Part shown: in pieces, positions 26,185 through 34,591 of the stretch | How positions within the stretch are numbered: position 1 is the stretch's first letter | Layout of the letters: every line of letters begins with the position of its first letter | Source: Fibrobacteraceae bacterium | Lineage (GTDB): Bacteria > Fibrobacterota > Fibrobacteria > Fibrobacterales > Fibrobacteraceae | DNA: 57,043 nt | Direction of reading: 5' to 3' | Assembly (NCBI GenBank): GCA_017631885.1 | Contig: JAGBSH010000017.1 | Span: forward strand, 1-57,043 | Made by a program: the position numbers and the translations under genes | The notes under the pieces: model-generated | What the model saw: the letters and a program-made list of their open reading frames with translations, nothing else | Database searches by the model: none | What the model was told of the DNA's origin: nothing

Positions 26185-26511
26185 CTATTCTGCTATAACT
26201 TCTTGGTATTTTTCTAAAACACAATTTTCAACATGTTCTCGAAATTGCCTAGCTATTGGCTGATAAATAGTTTGAAAATCTTCACCTTTATAAAAAGGAT
26301 CTAATGGATAACTCACAAACAATCCATGAGCTCCGTCAACAATGCGAAGACCTCGCAACAACAACTGATCATTTAAAACCACTGTTGCAACGCCCTTCAT
26401 TTTTCCAGTTAATGCAGGGTCTCTAAAAGGAAAAACCCTAACTTCAGTAACTGCTAAACAATCAAATTGCAAATTTTCATTTGCTTCAACAACTTCTTTT
26501 TTCTTGGCCAT
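26185..26511 (-). CDS. spoVG: SpoVG-family regulator
   Basis: A 108-residue protein with an N-terminal extension of about 18 residues, then the SpoVG core. VTEVRVFPFRDPALTGKMKGVATVVLNDQLLL is followed by the hallmark GLRIVDGAHGLFVSYP and IYQPIARQFREHVENCVLEKYQ. SpoVG proteins bind DNA or RNA in Gram-positives and spirochaetes; in a non-sporulating bacterium the role is unknown. It is translationally close to comM (2-nt gap). Three phased TTAATCA repeats lie upstream. Confidence 0.9.
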   Translation of the reverse strand: MAKKKEVVEANENLQFDCLAVTEVRVFPFRDPALTGKMKGVATVVLNDQLLLRGLRIVDGAHGLFVSYPLDPFYKGEDFQTIYQPIARQFREHVENCVLEKYQEVIAE

Positions 26512-26557
26512 ATAAACTCCTTATTTTAATGGTCAAGCAGAAGTAAGCAATAACTAT

Positions 26558-26581
26558 GCCAAAAAACATTTTGGCTTTTTT
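26558..26581 (+). terminator. Plus-strand terminator-like hairpin in the spoVG upstream region
   Basis: GCCAAAA / TTTTGGC with a 4-nt loop is followed by TTTTTT on the plus strand. No plus-strand gene runs into it, so it may act on an antisense transcript or form part of the spoVG 5' region. Confidence 0.45.
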
Positions 26582-26628
26582 AGTCAAATTTCAAAAGATT
26601 TTTATATAAAATTTAAAATCCCTACTAT

Positions 26629-26657
26629 TTAATCAATCATTAATCAGTGATTAATCA
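26629..26657. repeat. Three TTAATCA direct repeats at exact 11-bp spacing
   Basis: TTAATCA starts at 26629, 26640 and 26651; the third lies within a perfect 10-bp palindrome, TGATTAATCA (26648-26657). The block is about 120 nt upstream of spoVG and just after the dxr stop. Helically phased repeats suggest an operator for a cooperatively binding regulator. Confidence 0.5.
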
Positions 26658-26660
26658 ATT

Positions 26661-27812
26661 TTATTTTGACTGAATCCATTCAGTAGCTAAAATACGTGCT
26701 TCTTTATCTGCTTCTAACGCATCATCTAAAGAAAGCCTTGTGTTAATAATAGGTGCTTTAGCTACAATGTCTTCTAAACATAGTGGAATATCTACGAAAC
26801 GAATTTTTTCTTCTAAGAATGCTGCTACTAAAATTTCATTGGCGGCATTCAACATTGCAGGCACAACACCGCCTTTCTTACCAGCTTCAAAGGCTAATGC
26901 AAGACAACGGAATTTTTCAAAATCAGGAGCAAAAAATGTAAGCTTTGCTAAAGTCGGTAAGTCAAGCCTTTCTGTTTGTAAATTTAAGCGTTCCGGCCAT
27001 GTCATAGCTACCTGAATAGGAATACGCATATCAGGCGCTCCTAATTGAGCCATTAAACTCCCATCTCTAAATTGAACAAGAGAATGTACCATACTCTGCG
27101 GATGCACAACAACTTTAATTTGTTCGTAAGGAATGCCAAACAAAAAATGTGCTTCTATTACTTCAAGACCTTTATTCATCATAGAAGCAGAGTCTATGGT
27201 AATTTTTTTACCCATACTCCAGACTGGGTGATTCAAAGCATCTTTTACCGTTATCGTTTCAAATTTTTCTTTTGGCCATTCTCTAAACGGGCCTCCAGAA
27301 GCTGTTATTTGCAAACATTCTACTTCTTCTGAAGAACGACCTGCAAGGCATTGGAATATTGCATTGTGTTCTGAATCAATTGGCGTAATATAAGCTTTAG
27401 GATTTTCTTTTAAAGCATCCTGAATAACAGGACCTGCCATAACCATTGTTTCTTTATTCGCTAAAGCAACGTGTTTTCCTGCGGCAATAGCTGCAAGAGT
27501 TGGTAAACAACCCACTGAGCCCATAACAGCATTTACAATTAAATCAGTATTAGGGTCAAGTGCTAATTCTTTCAATCCTTCTATCCCCGATAACACAGGA
27601 CGATTCAAAGCACGAGACAATTCTTTTGCCGCGTTTGCATCAAACATGCATAATTGTTTCACTTTAAATTTCTGAGCGATTTCTGCTACCTTTTTCCAAT
27701 TAGAATGAGCGGCAACCGCATAAAGTGAAAACCTATCCGGGTGTTGACGAATCACATCAACAGTAGAATCCCCGATAGAACCTGTAGCACCTAATAAGCA
27801 AACCTGACGCAT
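26661..27812 (-). CDS. dxr: 1-deoxy-D-xylulose 5-phosphate reductoisomerase
   Basis: Second enzyme of the non-mevalonate isoprenoid pathway, NADPH- and metal-dependent. The 383 residues are full length. LLGATGSIGDSTVDVIRQHPDRF is the NADPH-binding N-terminus, NKETMVMAGPVI and PIDSEHNAIFQCL hold metal and substrate ligands, and TASGGPFREWP is the flexible loop. MGKKITIDSASMMNKGLEVIEAHFLFGI is the most conserved block. Appears to be transcribed alone. Confidence 0.97.
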   Translation of the reverse strand: MRQVCLLGATGSIGDSTVDVIRQHPDRFSLYAVAAHSNWKKVAEIAQKFKVKQLCMFDANAAKELSRALNRPVLSGIEGLKELALDPNTDLIVNAVMGSVGCLPTLAAIAAGKHVALANKETMVMAGPVIQDALKENPKAYITPIDSEHNAIFQCLAGRSSEEVECLQITASGGPFREWPKEKFETITVKDALNHPVWSMGKKITIDSASMMNKGLEVIEAHFLFGIPYEQIKVVVHPQSMVHSLVQFRDGSLMAQLGAPDMRIPIQVAMTWPERLNLQTERLDLPTLAKLTFFAPDFEKFRCLALAFEAGKKGGVVPAMLNAANEILVAAFLEEKIRFVDIPLCLEDIVAKAPIINTRLSLDDALEADKEARILATEWIQSK

Positions 27813-27867
27813 ATAAAACTTCCGATAAATTAATTCAATCTTATCTTAAAGTAAAAAAACTTTGTCT

Positions 27868-27896
27868 GGCATTTTTTGAAAATTTCAAAAAATGCC
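27868..27896 (-). terminator. Long palindrome between the phosphate symporter gene and dxr
   Basis: GGCATTTTTTGAA and its complement (13-14 bp arms, 27868-27881 and 27883-27896) form a perfect hairpin just after the symporter stop. On the minus strand a seven-T run follows 8 nt later rather than at once, so terminator function is probable but not classical. Confidence 0.5.
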
Positions 27897-27908
27897 AAAT
27901 CCTTTTGA

Positions 27909-29591
27909 TTATTGTGATATTGTTTCTGCAACTTGCACAAGATGTTCCTTAATTTTACGATACGAAGAAAGCATATCTGTATAAGTCGTAGAAATTAAAG
28001 GCTCATATTGTTCTTCTGCTAACTGACTCCAGTGCATACTTCTTAGGCTACGAACCAACTGAGTTATTTCTAAACCAATTTCACGAATTTTTTCCAATTG
28101 CTCAAAATTATTCGGAGTATTGATTTGCTGTAAAACAAGTTCAGTCAATTGTTTGTTCTTTTCATGCAAATTACGCAACCCATTTAAATGTTCTTCGTTG
28201 TATTTTAAGTTATTGTCTTGCAAACGCAAATGCAGCTTTAATATCTGGACTATATAATCAGAAGCCGTTTCTAGGTCATCACTCATTCGAAGTTGACGTT
28301 CTGCATCATTTGCAATACTCTGAGACGCTCTACCAGCAAGAAGTCTTGTCAAGAAATTAGTGACTTCTTCTTGAGCAGAATCTAAATGAGCTTCTCCTGA
28401 GAAAACGGCATCACGGCGCTTTTTCGCTTCAGGACCATCACTTAAGCATTCAAGCAAGTCGTCCATCATGTTATTCAAGGATTCACCCATTCCATAAATT
28501 TCTCTGCCAGAATGTGTAATAGCTAAAAATGGTGAGGACAATAAATGGTATTCAAGCTTTGTAGCAACCAATTTCTTTTCTGGAACTTTACTATTAAAGA
28601 ATTTTTCAAGAATTTTTGCAATGTAACTTGTGAATGGTAAAAACACAAAGAGATTCACTACATTAAATGCGGTGTGGAATGTAGCGATAGCTGTTGTCAT
28701 ATTTTCTTTTGAATATTCTATACGAGGCTCCATAGCCATTGCTGGCACATGCAATATATTTTCTAAAACAAACTGAATCCCGTGCAAATATGGTCTAAAG
28801 AGTAAAACGACCCATGCCACACCTATAACATTGAATATAATATGGAACAAAGCTACACGCCGAGCCGCTTTTGACGTTCCGATTGATGCTATAAAAGCCG
28901 TAATTGTTGAGCCAATATTTTGACCAAGAATTAAAGCTGCTGAAGTTTCAAAACAAATCAACCCTTGATAAGCAAGAGCTATAGTCACACCTAAAGTCGC
29001 AGAAGAAGATTGGACAAGAGCTGTTAGTAAGCAACCGATGACAACGCATTTTAAAATTCCTGAGAATGAATCGGCAGAAAACATTGCAAATACGCTACGG
29101 AATTTTTCTGACATAGCCAATGGTTCTAAAGCATTTTTCATTTCTTCTAAACCAATAAAAACTAAGCCAACACCTAGAATAGCATACATTGTATAGCGGA
29201 GTCGTTCATTTTTAGCGAAACAGAAAAAGAGGGCACAGATTCCAGCTAATGGTAAACCATATTTTCCAATATTTAAAACTAAAACCCAACCAGTAATAGT
29301 TGTCCCGACGTTTGCTCCCATAATAACGCCAAGCGATTGCTTTAATAGCATCATTTCGGCATTAACAAAGCCTATTGTCATAACGGTTGTAATTGCACTT
29401 GATTGCACAAGACATGTGACAACAACTCCAACCAAGACTCCTAGAAACCTATTATTGGTAACAGCTCCAATCAATCTTTTTAAGGAAGGCCCGGCCACAG
29501 TTTGCAGCCCATCGGACATAAAACGCATTCCCAGAAGGAACACACCAAGCCCCCCAAGAAGGAAGGCAAATGATTCTATAATCAATGACAC
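27909..29591 (-). CDS. Na+/phosphate cotransporter family protein with PhoU-like tail
   Basis: A 560-residue inner-membrane protein of the NptA/PNaS family. Two inverted repeats carry the family QSS motifs (CLVQSSAITTVMTIGF and ALVQSSSATLGVTIAL), with GANVGTTITGWV and GQNIGSTITAFIASIGTSKAARRVA beside them. After about nine membrane segments, the C-terminal 220 residues are helical and charged, resembling PhoU (regulatory domain). Probably imports phosphate with sodium. It is divergent from the GH9 gene across a 222-bp gap. Confidence 0.92.
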   Translation of the reverse strand: MSLIIESFAFLLGGLGVFLLGMRFMSDGLQTVAGPSLKRLIGAVTNNRFLGVLVGVVVTCLVQSSAITTVMTIGFVNAEMMLLKQSLGVIMGANVGTTITGWVLVLNIGKYGLPLAGICALFFCFAKNERLRYTMYAILGVGLVFIGLEEMKNALEPLAMSEKFRSVFAMFSADSFSGILKCVVIGCLLTALVQSSSATLGVTIALAYQGLICFETSAALILGQNIGSTITAFIASIGTSKAARRVALFHIIFNVIGVAWVVLLFRPYLHGIQFVLENILHVPAMAMEPRIEYSKENMTTAIATFHTAFNVVNLFVFLPFTSYIAKILEKFFNSKVPEKKLVATKLEYHLLSSPFLAITHSGREIYGMGESLNNMMDDLLECLSDGPEAKKRRDAVFSGEAHLDSAQEEVTNFLTRLLAGRASQSIANDAERQLRMSDDLETASDYIVQILKLHLRLQDNNLKYNEEHLNGLRNLHEKNKQLTELVLQQINTPNNFEQLEKIREIGLEITQLVRSLRSMHWSQLAEEQYEPLISTTYTDMLSSYRKIKEHLVQVAETISQ

Positions 29592-29813
29592 AAAAAATCC
29601 TTTGCTTGATAAACAATAAACAAGCTGATTTTTCCAGATGGTGTAAATTTAGAAATAGAAGTTTAATTTGTTAAGAAAGTTTCTTTTTTATAGCAATCTT
29701 TCGCATTTTCTCTTAAATCGTGGTTTCAAAAAGAAACACTTTTAACCATAAAGGTTATAAAATTCTGTTTTTTTAAAGCTAGTTTAGAGACAACTTCTTT
29801 CAAAAGGGTTTTT

Positions 29814-31685
29814 ATGAAAATCGCCAGACTATTTTTTGTTGCCTCGGCCATTTCCTCTGCCTCTTTGGCGGCAACCGCTTATCATAACCAAGTTGGGTAC
29901 CCAACAAAAGCACCAAAATACATTGCCGTAGTTGGTGCAGAAGGTAAAGACATTGTTTTTAAAGATTCTGAAAAACAAACTGTCTTAACAGTAAAAGCAC
30001 CAGAAGCTGCTTATTGGAAACCAGCTAATGAAAACGCTTCTTTGGTTGATTTTTCAGAATTACAAACTCCAGGAACGTACCTTGCTTATCTTGGGGATTC
30101 TGCAATAAGCCACCCTATTATTATTTCTGATAATGCTCTTGAAGATGCAACTATTGCTTCTCTTCGTTGGTTTTATTACCAAAGAGCATCTTTAGAATTA
30201 ACTGAAGAATTTGCTGGCAAATACGCTCGTCCAATGGGACATCCGGACACCGCTGCTAAATACCATACATTATTAGGTAAAGAATTAAATGCTACTTTTG
30301 CTAGTCCAAAAGGTTGGTATGATGCTGGTGATTATGGCAAATACATTGTAAACTCTGGTATTTCTACATATACTCTGTTACAGCTCTACCAACATAACAA
30401 AGAATATTTTAAAAAGCTTTCTTTGAATATTCCTGAAAGCAATAATGATGTCCCAGACATTCTTGACGAAATCCGTTGGAACCTTGAATGGATGCTCACT
30501 ATGCAAGATGAAGATGGTGGCGTTTTCCATAAATTGACTACGAAACAATTCTGTGGAACTGTTATGCCAGACAGAGACACCAAACCTCGTTTTGCTATTG
30601 GAAAAAGCATTACCGCTACCTGGGATTTTGTCGGCGTTTTAGCACTTGCTGCAGATATTTACAAAACATACGATGCTGAATTTTCTGAAAAAATGGCAAA
30701 AGCCGCAGGAAAAGCCTATTGGTGGGCTAAAGAACACCCTTATGATTTCTTTGAACAACCATCAGATATCGGAACAGGTTCTTATGAAGATGGTAATGCT
30801 GTAGACGAACAAATTTGGGCAACTGCAGAAATGTACAGAATTACCCAAAATGACAGTATTTTAAAAGATATGCGCCAATTTGCATTGAATAAATCACGTT
30901 GGAAACTACATGGTTGGCAAACCGTTTACGCAATGGCAGCATTTACTATTGCAACCAATCCTGATATTTTTGAAAAAGCCGATGTTGATTCGGCAAAAAA
31001 CTTGATTTTCGCTCTCGCCGATGATTATGTAGGATCTTTAGAAGAAAATGGTTATGGTGTTGCTATGACTGAAGGTGATTTCTATTGGGGTTCTAATAGT
31101 GTCGCCGCTAATAAAGGTATTGTTCTTTTACATGCTTACATGTTAACTAAAGAAGATAAATACCTCAATGCGGCCATAGGCATTTTAGATTATCTGTTAG
31201 GAAGAAATCCTCTTGACGTTTCTTATTTAACAGGGTTTGGAACAAACCAAGTTTATCACCCGCACCATCGTCCAAGCCAAGCTGATACTGTTGAAGCACC
31301 AGTGCCGGGAATGCTTGTCGGCGGGCCAAATAAATCCGCTAATGATTGCGCTAAATCTCACATTGATAAAGATGCCGTAGCAAGATCTTTCTATGATAAT
31401 TCTTGTAGCTACGCTACAAACGAAGTGGCAATTAACTGGAATGCACCTTTTGCTTACCTCGCCGGTTCATTGCATGCTATTCTTTCAGAAGGAACTGTCT
31501 ATGACATTCATTCAAAAGCAGAAAAATTTGATATCAATAGTATTCCTTCTGGAAAACCTAATTTAAACAAAATGCCTGCTGAAGGTGCTCGCATGATTTT
31601 CCGCGATGGAATGGTTCAATTAGAAAAAACAACTCGTTCTGGTGAAAAGCTGTATTTCAATTTAAACGGTAATAGAATTAAATAA
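29814..31685 (+). CDS. Exported GH9 endoglucanase with N-terminal Ig-like domain
   Basis: A 623-residue secreted cellulase that cleaves beta-1,4-glucan. Signal peptide (MKIARLFFVASAISSASLAA), then a CelD-type Ig-like domain (HNQVGYPTKAPKYIAVVG, residues about 22-105). The GH9 barrel contains the catalytic-base Asp pair in GWYDAGDYGKYIVNSG, the His motif YHPHHRPS near residue 487 and the acid in NEVAINWNAPFAYLAG near residue 545. A C-terminal tail of about 70 residues ends in basic residues (KLYFNLNGNRIK), like the basic terminal tails reported for F. succinogenes secreted enzymes. No CBM or dockerin is present. AAAGGG precedes the ATG. Transcribed alone, divergent from the phosphate symporter. 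Confidence 0.95.
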   Translation: MKIARLFFVASAISSASLAATAYHNQVGYPTKAPKYIAVVGAEGKDIVFKDSEKQTVLTVKAPEAAYWKPANENASLVDFSELQTPGTYLAYLGDSAISHPIIISDNALEDATIASLRWFYYQRASLELTEEFAGKYARPMGHPDTAAKYHTLLGKELNATFASPKGWYDAGDYGKYIVNSGISTYTLLQLYQHNKEYFKKLSLNIPESNNDVPDILDEIRWNLEWMLTMQDEDGGVFHKLTTKQFCGTVMPDRDTKPRFAIGKSITATWDFVGVLALAADIYKTYDAEFSEKMAKAAGKAYWWAKEHPYDFFEQPSDIGTGSYEDGNAVDEQIWATAEMYRITQNDSILKDMRQFALNKSRWKLHGWQTVYAMAAFTIATNPDIFEKADVDSAKNLIFALADDYVGSLEENGYGVAMTEGDFYWGSNSVAANKGIVLLHAYMLTKEDKYLNAAIGILDYLLGRNPLDVSYLTGFGTNQVYHPHHRPSQADTVEAPVPGMLVGGPNKSANDCAKSHIDKDAVARSFYDNSCSYATNEVAINWNAPFAYLAGSLHAILSEGTVYDIHSKAEKFDINSIPSGKPNLNKMPAEGARMIFRDGMVQLEKTTRSGEKLYFNLNGNRIK

Positions 31686-31726
31686 TTTTTATTCCCTATT
31701 CATCGAAAACATCTCCAAGTAAAAAG

Positions 31727-31753
31727 CTCGCTGGCGCCTATGGCGCCAGCGAG
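31727..31753. terminator. Perfect 12-bp GC-rich hairpin after the GH9 gene
   Basis: CTCGCTGGCGCC / GGCGCCAGCGAG with loop TAT, 41 nt after the GH9 stop. The T-tract (TTTTT) lies on the minus-strand side, so as an intrinsic terminator it reads best leftwards; for GH9 it could still act as a 3' stabilising hairpin. Confidence 0.55.
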
Positions 31754-31809
31754 TATTTCGTCTACTATTCCATTGTTTTTTAGAAAAACTCTCTGCACTA
31801 GATTATGTC

Positions 31810-32130
31810 AGATTGCAAATGAATCTTGTCACTCGCGATGGAACTTGCCCGCGGTTCTTGTCATTGCGAACTCTGAAAAGATTTTTCCGCGAAGCCTAAA
31901 TGTGAGCCTGCCACGAGCCACATTTGTGGCGTGGTGGAAGCAATCTCCTTACAAGTTGCCAACAGATCGCCACACTACGTTCGCGATGACAATTCATACT
32001 GCGTTCGTAATGACAAAAACCAAGATGGCCGCGAGGCACAAGGTCTCTCGCCATGACAACTTGTTTTTCCGCTGCTCTCGCTTGTGGGGTGTTATAGAAA
32101 CCCTCTGCGCTCGGTCATAGAACTTAAGCA
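31810..32130. repeat. Palindromic dispersed element, copy B, in the 567-bp gap 31686-32252
   Basis: The gap holds no convincing gene. The core (31858-31992, 135 bp) has the same 13-bp inverted ends as copy A (TTGTCATTGCGAA / TTCGCGATGACAA). Its internal hairpin has the same arms and a different loop. It carries 7 extra bases before the shared AACAGATCGCCACAC stretch. Partial units continue on the right (GCCATGACAA near 32050). See copy A at 13600-13940. Confidence 0.85.
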
Positions 32131-32175
32131 AGCTTACAGCAAAAAGTCACAAGCAAGTTCAAGAGCTATGCTTTC

Positions 32176-32216
32176 TAAAAAACATAAGAGTTCCTGTTTA
32201 AAACAAGAACTCTTAT
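32176..32216 (-). terminator. Intrinsic terminator of the GH43 gene
   Basis: A 16-bp stem with one mismatch (arms 32201-32216 and 32184-32199) is followed on the minus strand by G and TTTTTT. It begins 36 nt after the GH43 stop. Confidence 0.85.
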
Positions 32217-32252
32217 AGGAATCAAATTCAAAGAATCTTTAATATTTAAGGA

Positions 32253-34442
32253 TTAGTGCATCCAAAACTTTTTAACCAATGCATTTTTCCCAGACTGTTT
32301 CAACAAATAAATTCCTGAAACAAATCCTTGTGAATTCTGGCGAGCCATATTCAAAGCTTCTGTGAAATCACGAGCCGTAAAGCGACGCAATTCTTTACCT
32401 TGCATATCATACAACGTATAAGAAGTTTCTTTTTGCACATTACCTAGAACTAAAGATTTCCCAATACTTGTTTCTCCATTTTCATCAAGGAATTTCAACC
32501 AGTCTACATTCACATAACTTCCTGTAATCGCAAGTTTCAAAACATGTTCACCTTCTGTAAGTGTTGCCTTACCCAGACTTACTTCTTCATAAACATCCCA
32601 AGAATCTTCAGCAGTCTGTGGACAAGTAAATTCAGCGGTAATAGCTTCTTCATCTATAAAAAGTTGAATCCCAGATGTTGTACTCCCTGACGCAACACGA
32701 GCTAAAATATCATATTCTCCAGACTTTGTTACATTCACTGTATATTCCAACCATTCACCTGATTCTGTATAACCAATGGCCATACCGCCATTATCGTTAA
32801 GAACAATATCAACGCCTTCATCTGTACGGAAACTTGCATTCCCTTGATTTTCAGATTCAGCATCGTTATAAACTTTACGAGCGCCACCCCTATCAAAATG
32901 TTCTGCTTCTATAAGATTAGGCAAAACAATCGCTTGTTCTCCATAAGGTTTCTGTGGCTCGCTTGGTTTTCCAGAGAATTCCCATTCCAAGACCCCCATT
33001 GTAGAGTCTGCAGCACCTTTAAAGACAATAAACAATTCATCTACAACACCAGAAAGCCCTGTTACTTCACATTCTGTCTGTTCGTAAGAAAGCCAACCAG
33101 AAGTCTTTGGCAATTCACATGTTCCGGCAAGAGTACCGCTAGAACTGCCTTTGCGGATTTCAATTTTATTACCATCAGCAACACTTGCTGCTGTTACTAA
33201 GAAATTCATCGCACCACCGCCAAAATCTACTCCAGAAACACGGATCCAGGAATCTTTACTTGCATAAGGAGTGAGCACATGAGAAACTGGCTTTCCACGT
33301 GTCCAGTCGGTACGGCTACGCACATTACGTTGCTTAGAACTTGTCAAAGCGGGATAAGTTCTGTAAGGATCAAAATTGGCTATTTGCTTTGGACCTTCAT
33401 TGGTATAAACCAATTTATTCAAAGCAGTTCCGTTATAAGTAAATTCATCAATACTTACACTACGATGATAAGCTGGTTCTGGATTGGCTACGCCCAAAGA
33501 AGCCGGGTGTTCAGAAGCTTGTACCAAACGTCTGTCGTGGTAAACTGCATACCATTTACCTTTAAATTCTGCAATACCATGGTGGTTATTATTATGAGCA
33601 TTTATGTTTTGCCCGTTAATATTTGGGTTATCCATAAAAATGCCCTGGTAAGTATAAGGACCTGTTACGCGGTCTGATGTGCCATAAGCAATTCTCAAAT
33701 CAGCAGTACTATAACTCAAATAGTAGGTGCTACCTTTTTTGTGAATATAAGAGGCTTCCATCGCTTTAGGGCCACCAATTTTAAGTTGGATTTTTGTATT
33801 AACATCAAATCCATCAAGCGAAGAATTGAGTCTGTAAATGTTAAAGATGTTGTTGTTGTTCTCTGCTGCCGGACGGCTATCAGAATTACCACCACCAAAT
33901 GTAAAATAACCTGTTCCATCATCATCAAAATAAATAGCAGGGTCAAAGCACCAACCGATACCATCACAATCAGATATACCACCACCCCAGTTGTGAATTA
34001 ACTTTTTATTACCTGGAATAGGGTTTTCGTATGGGCCATTGATGTTTTCTGATGCCACCATACCGACACCACCGCCACCACCATCTGGGTAAACGATATA
34101 AAACTTACCATCTGGACCAATATCTATACCAGATGCCCAAATATCATTGATGTTGTCATACTCACGTTTTGCCTCAAAAATTATACCATAGTCTGTCCAG
34201 TTTTTCATGTCGCGACTAGAAAACGCATAAAGCGATTTAATGGTATACCCGTCAGCACCAGCAGGATCATCGGAATCTGTTAAAATAAAGAATTCATCTT
34301 CACTTGCTGTTGCGGCAGGGTCTGCCAAATAGTGATAATTTGATATCGGGTTATCAGCGAAACTAATAGAGGCTATCCCAAACACAAGCCCTAACGCCAT
34401 TTTTTTATTTAGAAATGCGGCTAGACTAGCTGCTTTTTCCAT
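32253..34442 (-). CDS. Exported GH43 glycosidase with CBM6-type modules and C-terminal sorting-like domain
   Basis: A 729-residue secreted hemicellulase (arabinofuranosidase/xylosidase type). A signal segment (KKMALGLVFGIASISFA) is followed by a five-bladed propeller with YLADPAA, CFDPAIYFDDDG and KAMEASYIHKKG. These carry the expected general base Asp, pKa-modulating Asp and acid Glu. A first, diverged CBM6-like beta-sandwich (VDFGGGAMNFLVTAASVADG) is at about 400-500 and a clearer CBM6 (IEAEHFDRGGARKVYND to YVNVDWLKFLD) at about 520-640. The last 60 residues (SYTLYDMQGKELRRF to GIYLLKQSGKNALVKKFWMH) resemble type IX secretion sorting tails. The ATG at 34442 has AAAGGAG upstream. It is downstream of the TIGR02147-lipoprotein pair on the same strand. 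Confidence 0.9.
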   Translation of the reverse strand: MEKAASLAAFLNKKMALGLVFGIASISFADNPISNYHYLADPAATASEDEFFILTDSDDPAGADGYTIKSLYAFSSRDMKNWTDYGIIFEAKREYDNINDIWASGIDIGPDGKFYIVYPDGGGGGVGMVASENINGPYENPIPGNKKLIHNWGGGISDCDGIGWCFDPAIYFDDDGTGYFTFGGGNSDSRPAAENNNNIFNIYRLNSSLDGFDVNTKIQLKIGGPKAMEASYIHKKGSTYYLSYSTADLRIAYGTSDRVTGPYTYQGIFMDNPNINGQNINAHNNNHHGIAEFKGKWYAVYHDRRLVQASEHPASLGVANPEPAYHRSVSIDEFTYNGTALNKLVYTNEGPKQIANFDPYRTYPALTSSKQRNVRSRTDWTRGKPVSHVLTPYASKDSWIRVSGVDFGGGAMNFLVTAASVADGNKIEIRKGSSSGTLAGTCELPKTSGWLSYEQTECEVTGLSGVVDELFIVFKGAADSTMGVLEWEFSGKPSEPQKPYGEQAIVLPNLIEAEHFDRGGARKVYNDAESENQGNASFRTDEGVDIVLNDNGGMAIGYTESGEWLEYTVNVTKSGEYDILARVASGSTTSGIQLFIDEEAITAEFTCPQTAEDSWDVYEEVSLGKATLTEGEHVLKLAITGSYVNVDWLKFLDENGETSIGKSLVLGNVQKETSYTLYDMQGKELRRFTARDFTEALNMARQNSQGFVSGIYLLKQSGKNALVKKFWMH

Positions 34443-34513
34443 AATCACTCCTTTACGTGAGAATACAAAATCCATTGAAAAAAATAGGTCTTGTAAGTAA
34501 GCTTTTTTTTGAA

Positions 34514-34543
34514 ATACTAAAGTTTATATGGATATATTGTCAA
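34514..34543 (-). promoter_or_regulatory. Candidate GH43 promoter
   Basis: On the minus strand TTGACA (34538-34543) is followed after 18 nt by TAGTAT (34514-34519, four of six matches to TATAAT), about 72 nt before the GH43 ATG. The -35 hexamer lies within the outer arm of the terminator palindrome at 34536-34588. Confidence 0.35.
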
Positions 34544-34588
34544 CACTAAAAAACGGTCGCAAAGCGACCGTTTTTTAGTGTTGACAAT
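34536..34588. terminator. Bidirectional terminator: perfect 25-bp inverted repeat
   Basis: Arms 34536-34560 and 34564-34588 are perfectly complementary around loop AAA. The core GGTCGC / GCGACC is flanked by A6/T6 tracts, so it works in both directions, and starts 4 nt after the lipoprotein stop. The outer arms contain TTGACA in both orientations. Confidence 0.88.
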
Positions 34589-34591
34589 TAT

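Noticed and set aside
31740-32120. 126-codon plus-strand ORF between GH9 and GH43
   Set aside because: It is the translation of the palindromic repeat element and its flanks; the same repeat occurs at 13.6-13.9 kb without a matching ORF.
33741-34001. Antisense ORFs inside the GH43 gene (also 32844-33200, 33279-33677)
   Set aside because: Shadows of a gene with full-length glycosidase motifs; no independent ribosome site or recognisable content.
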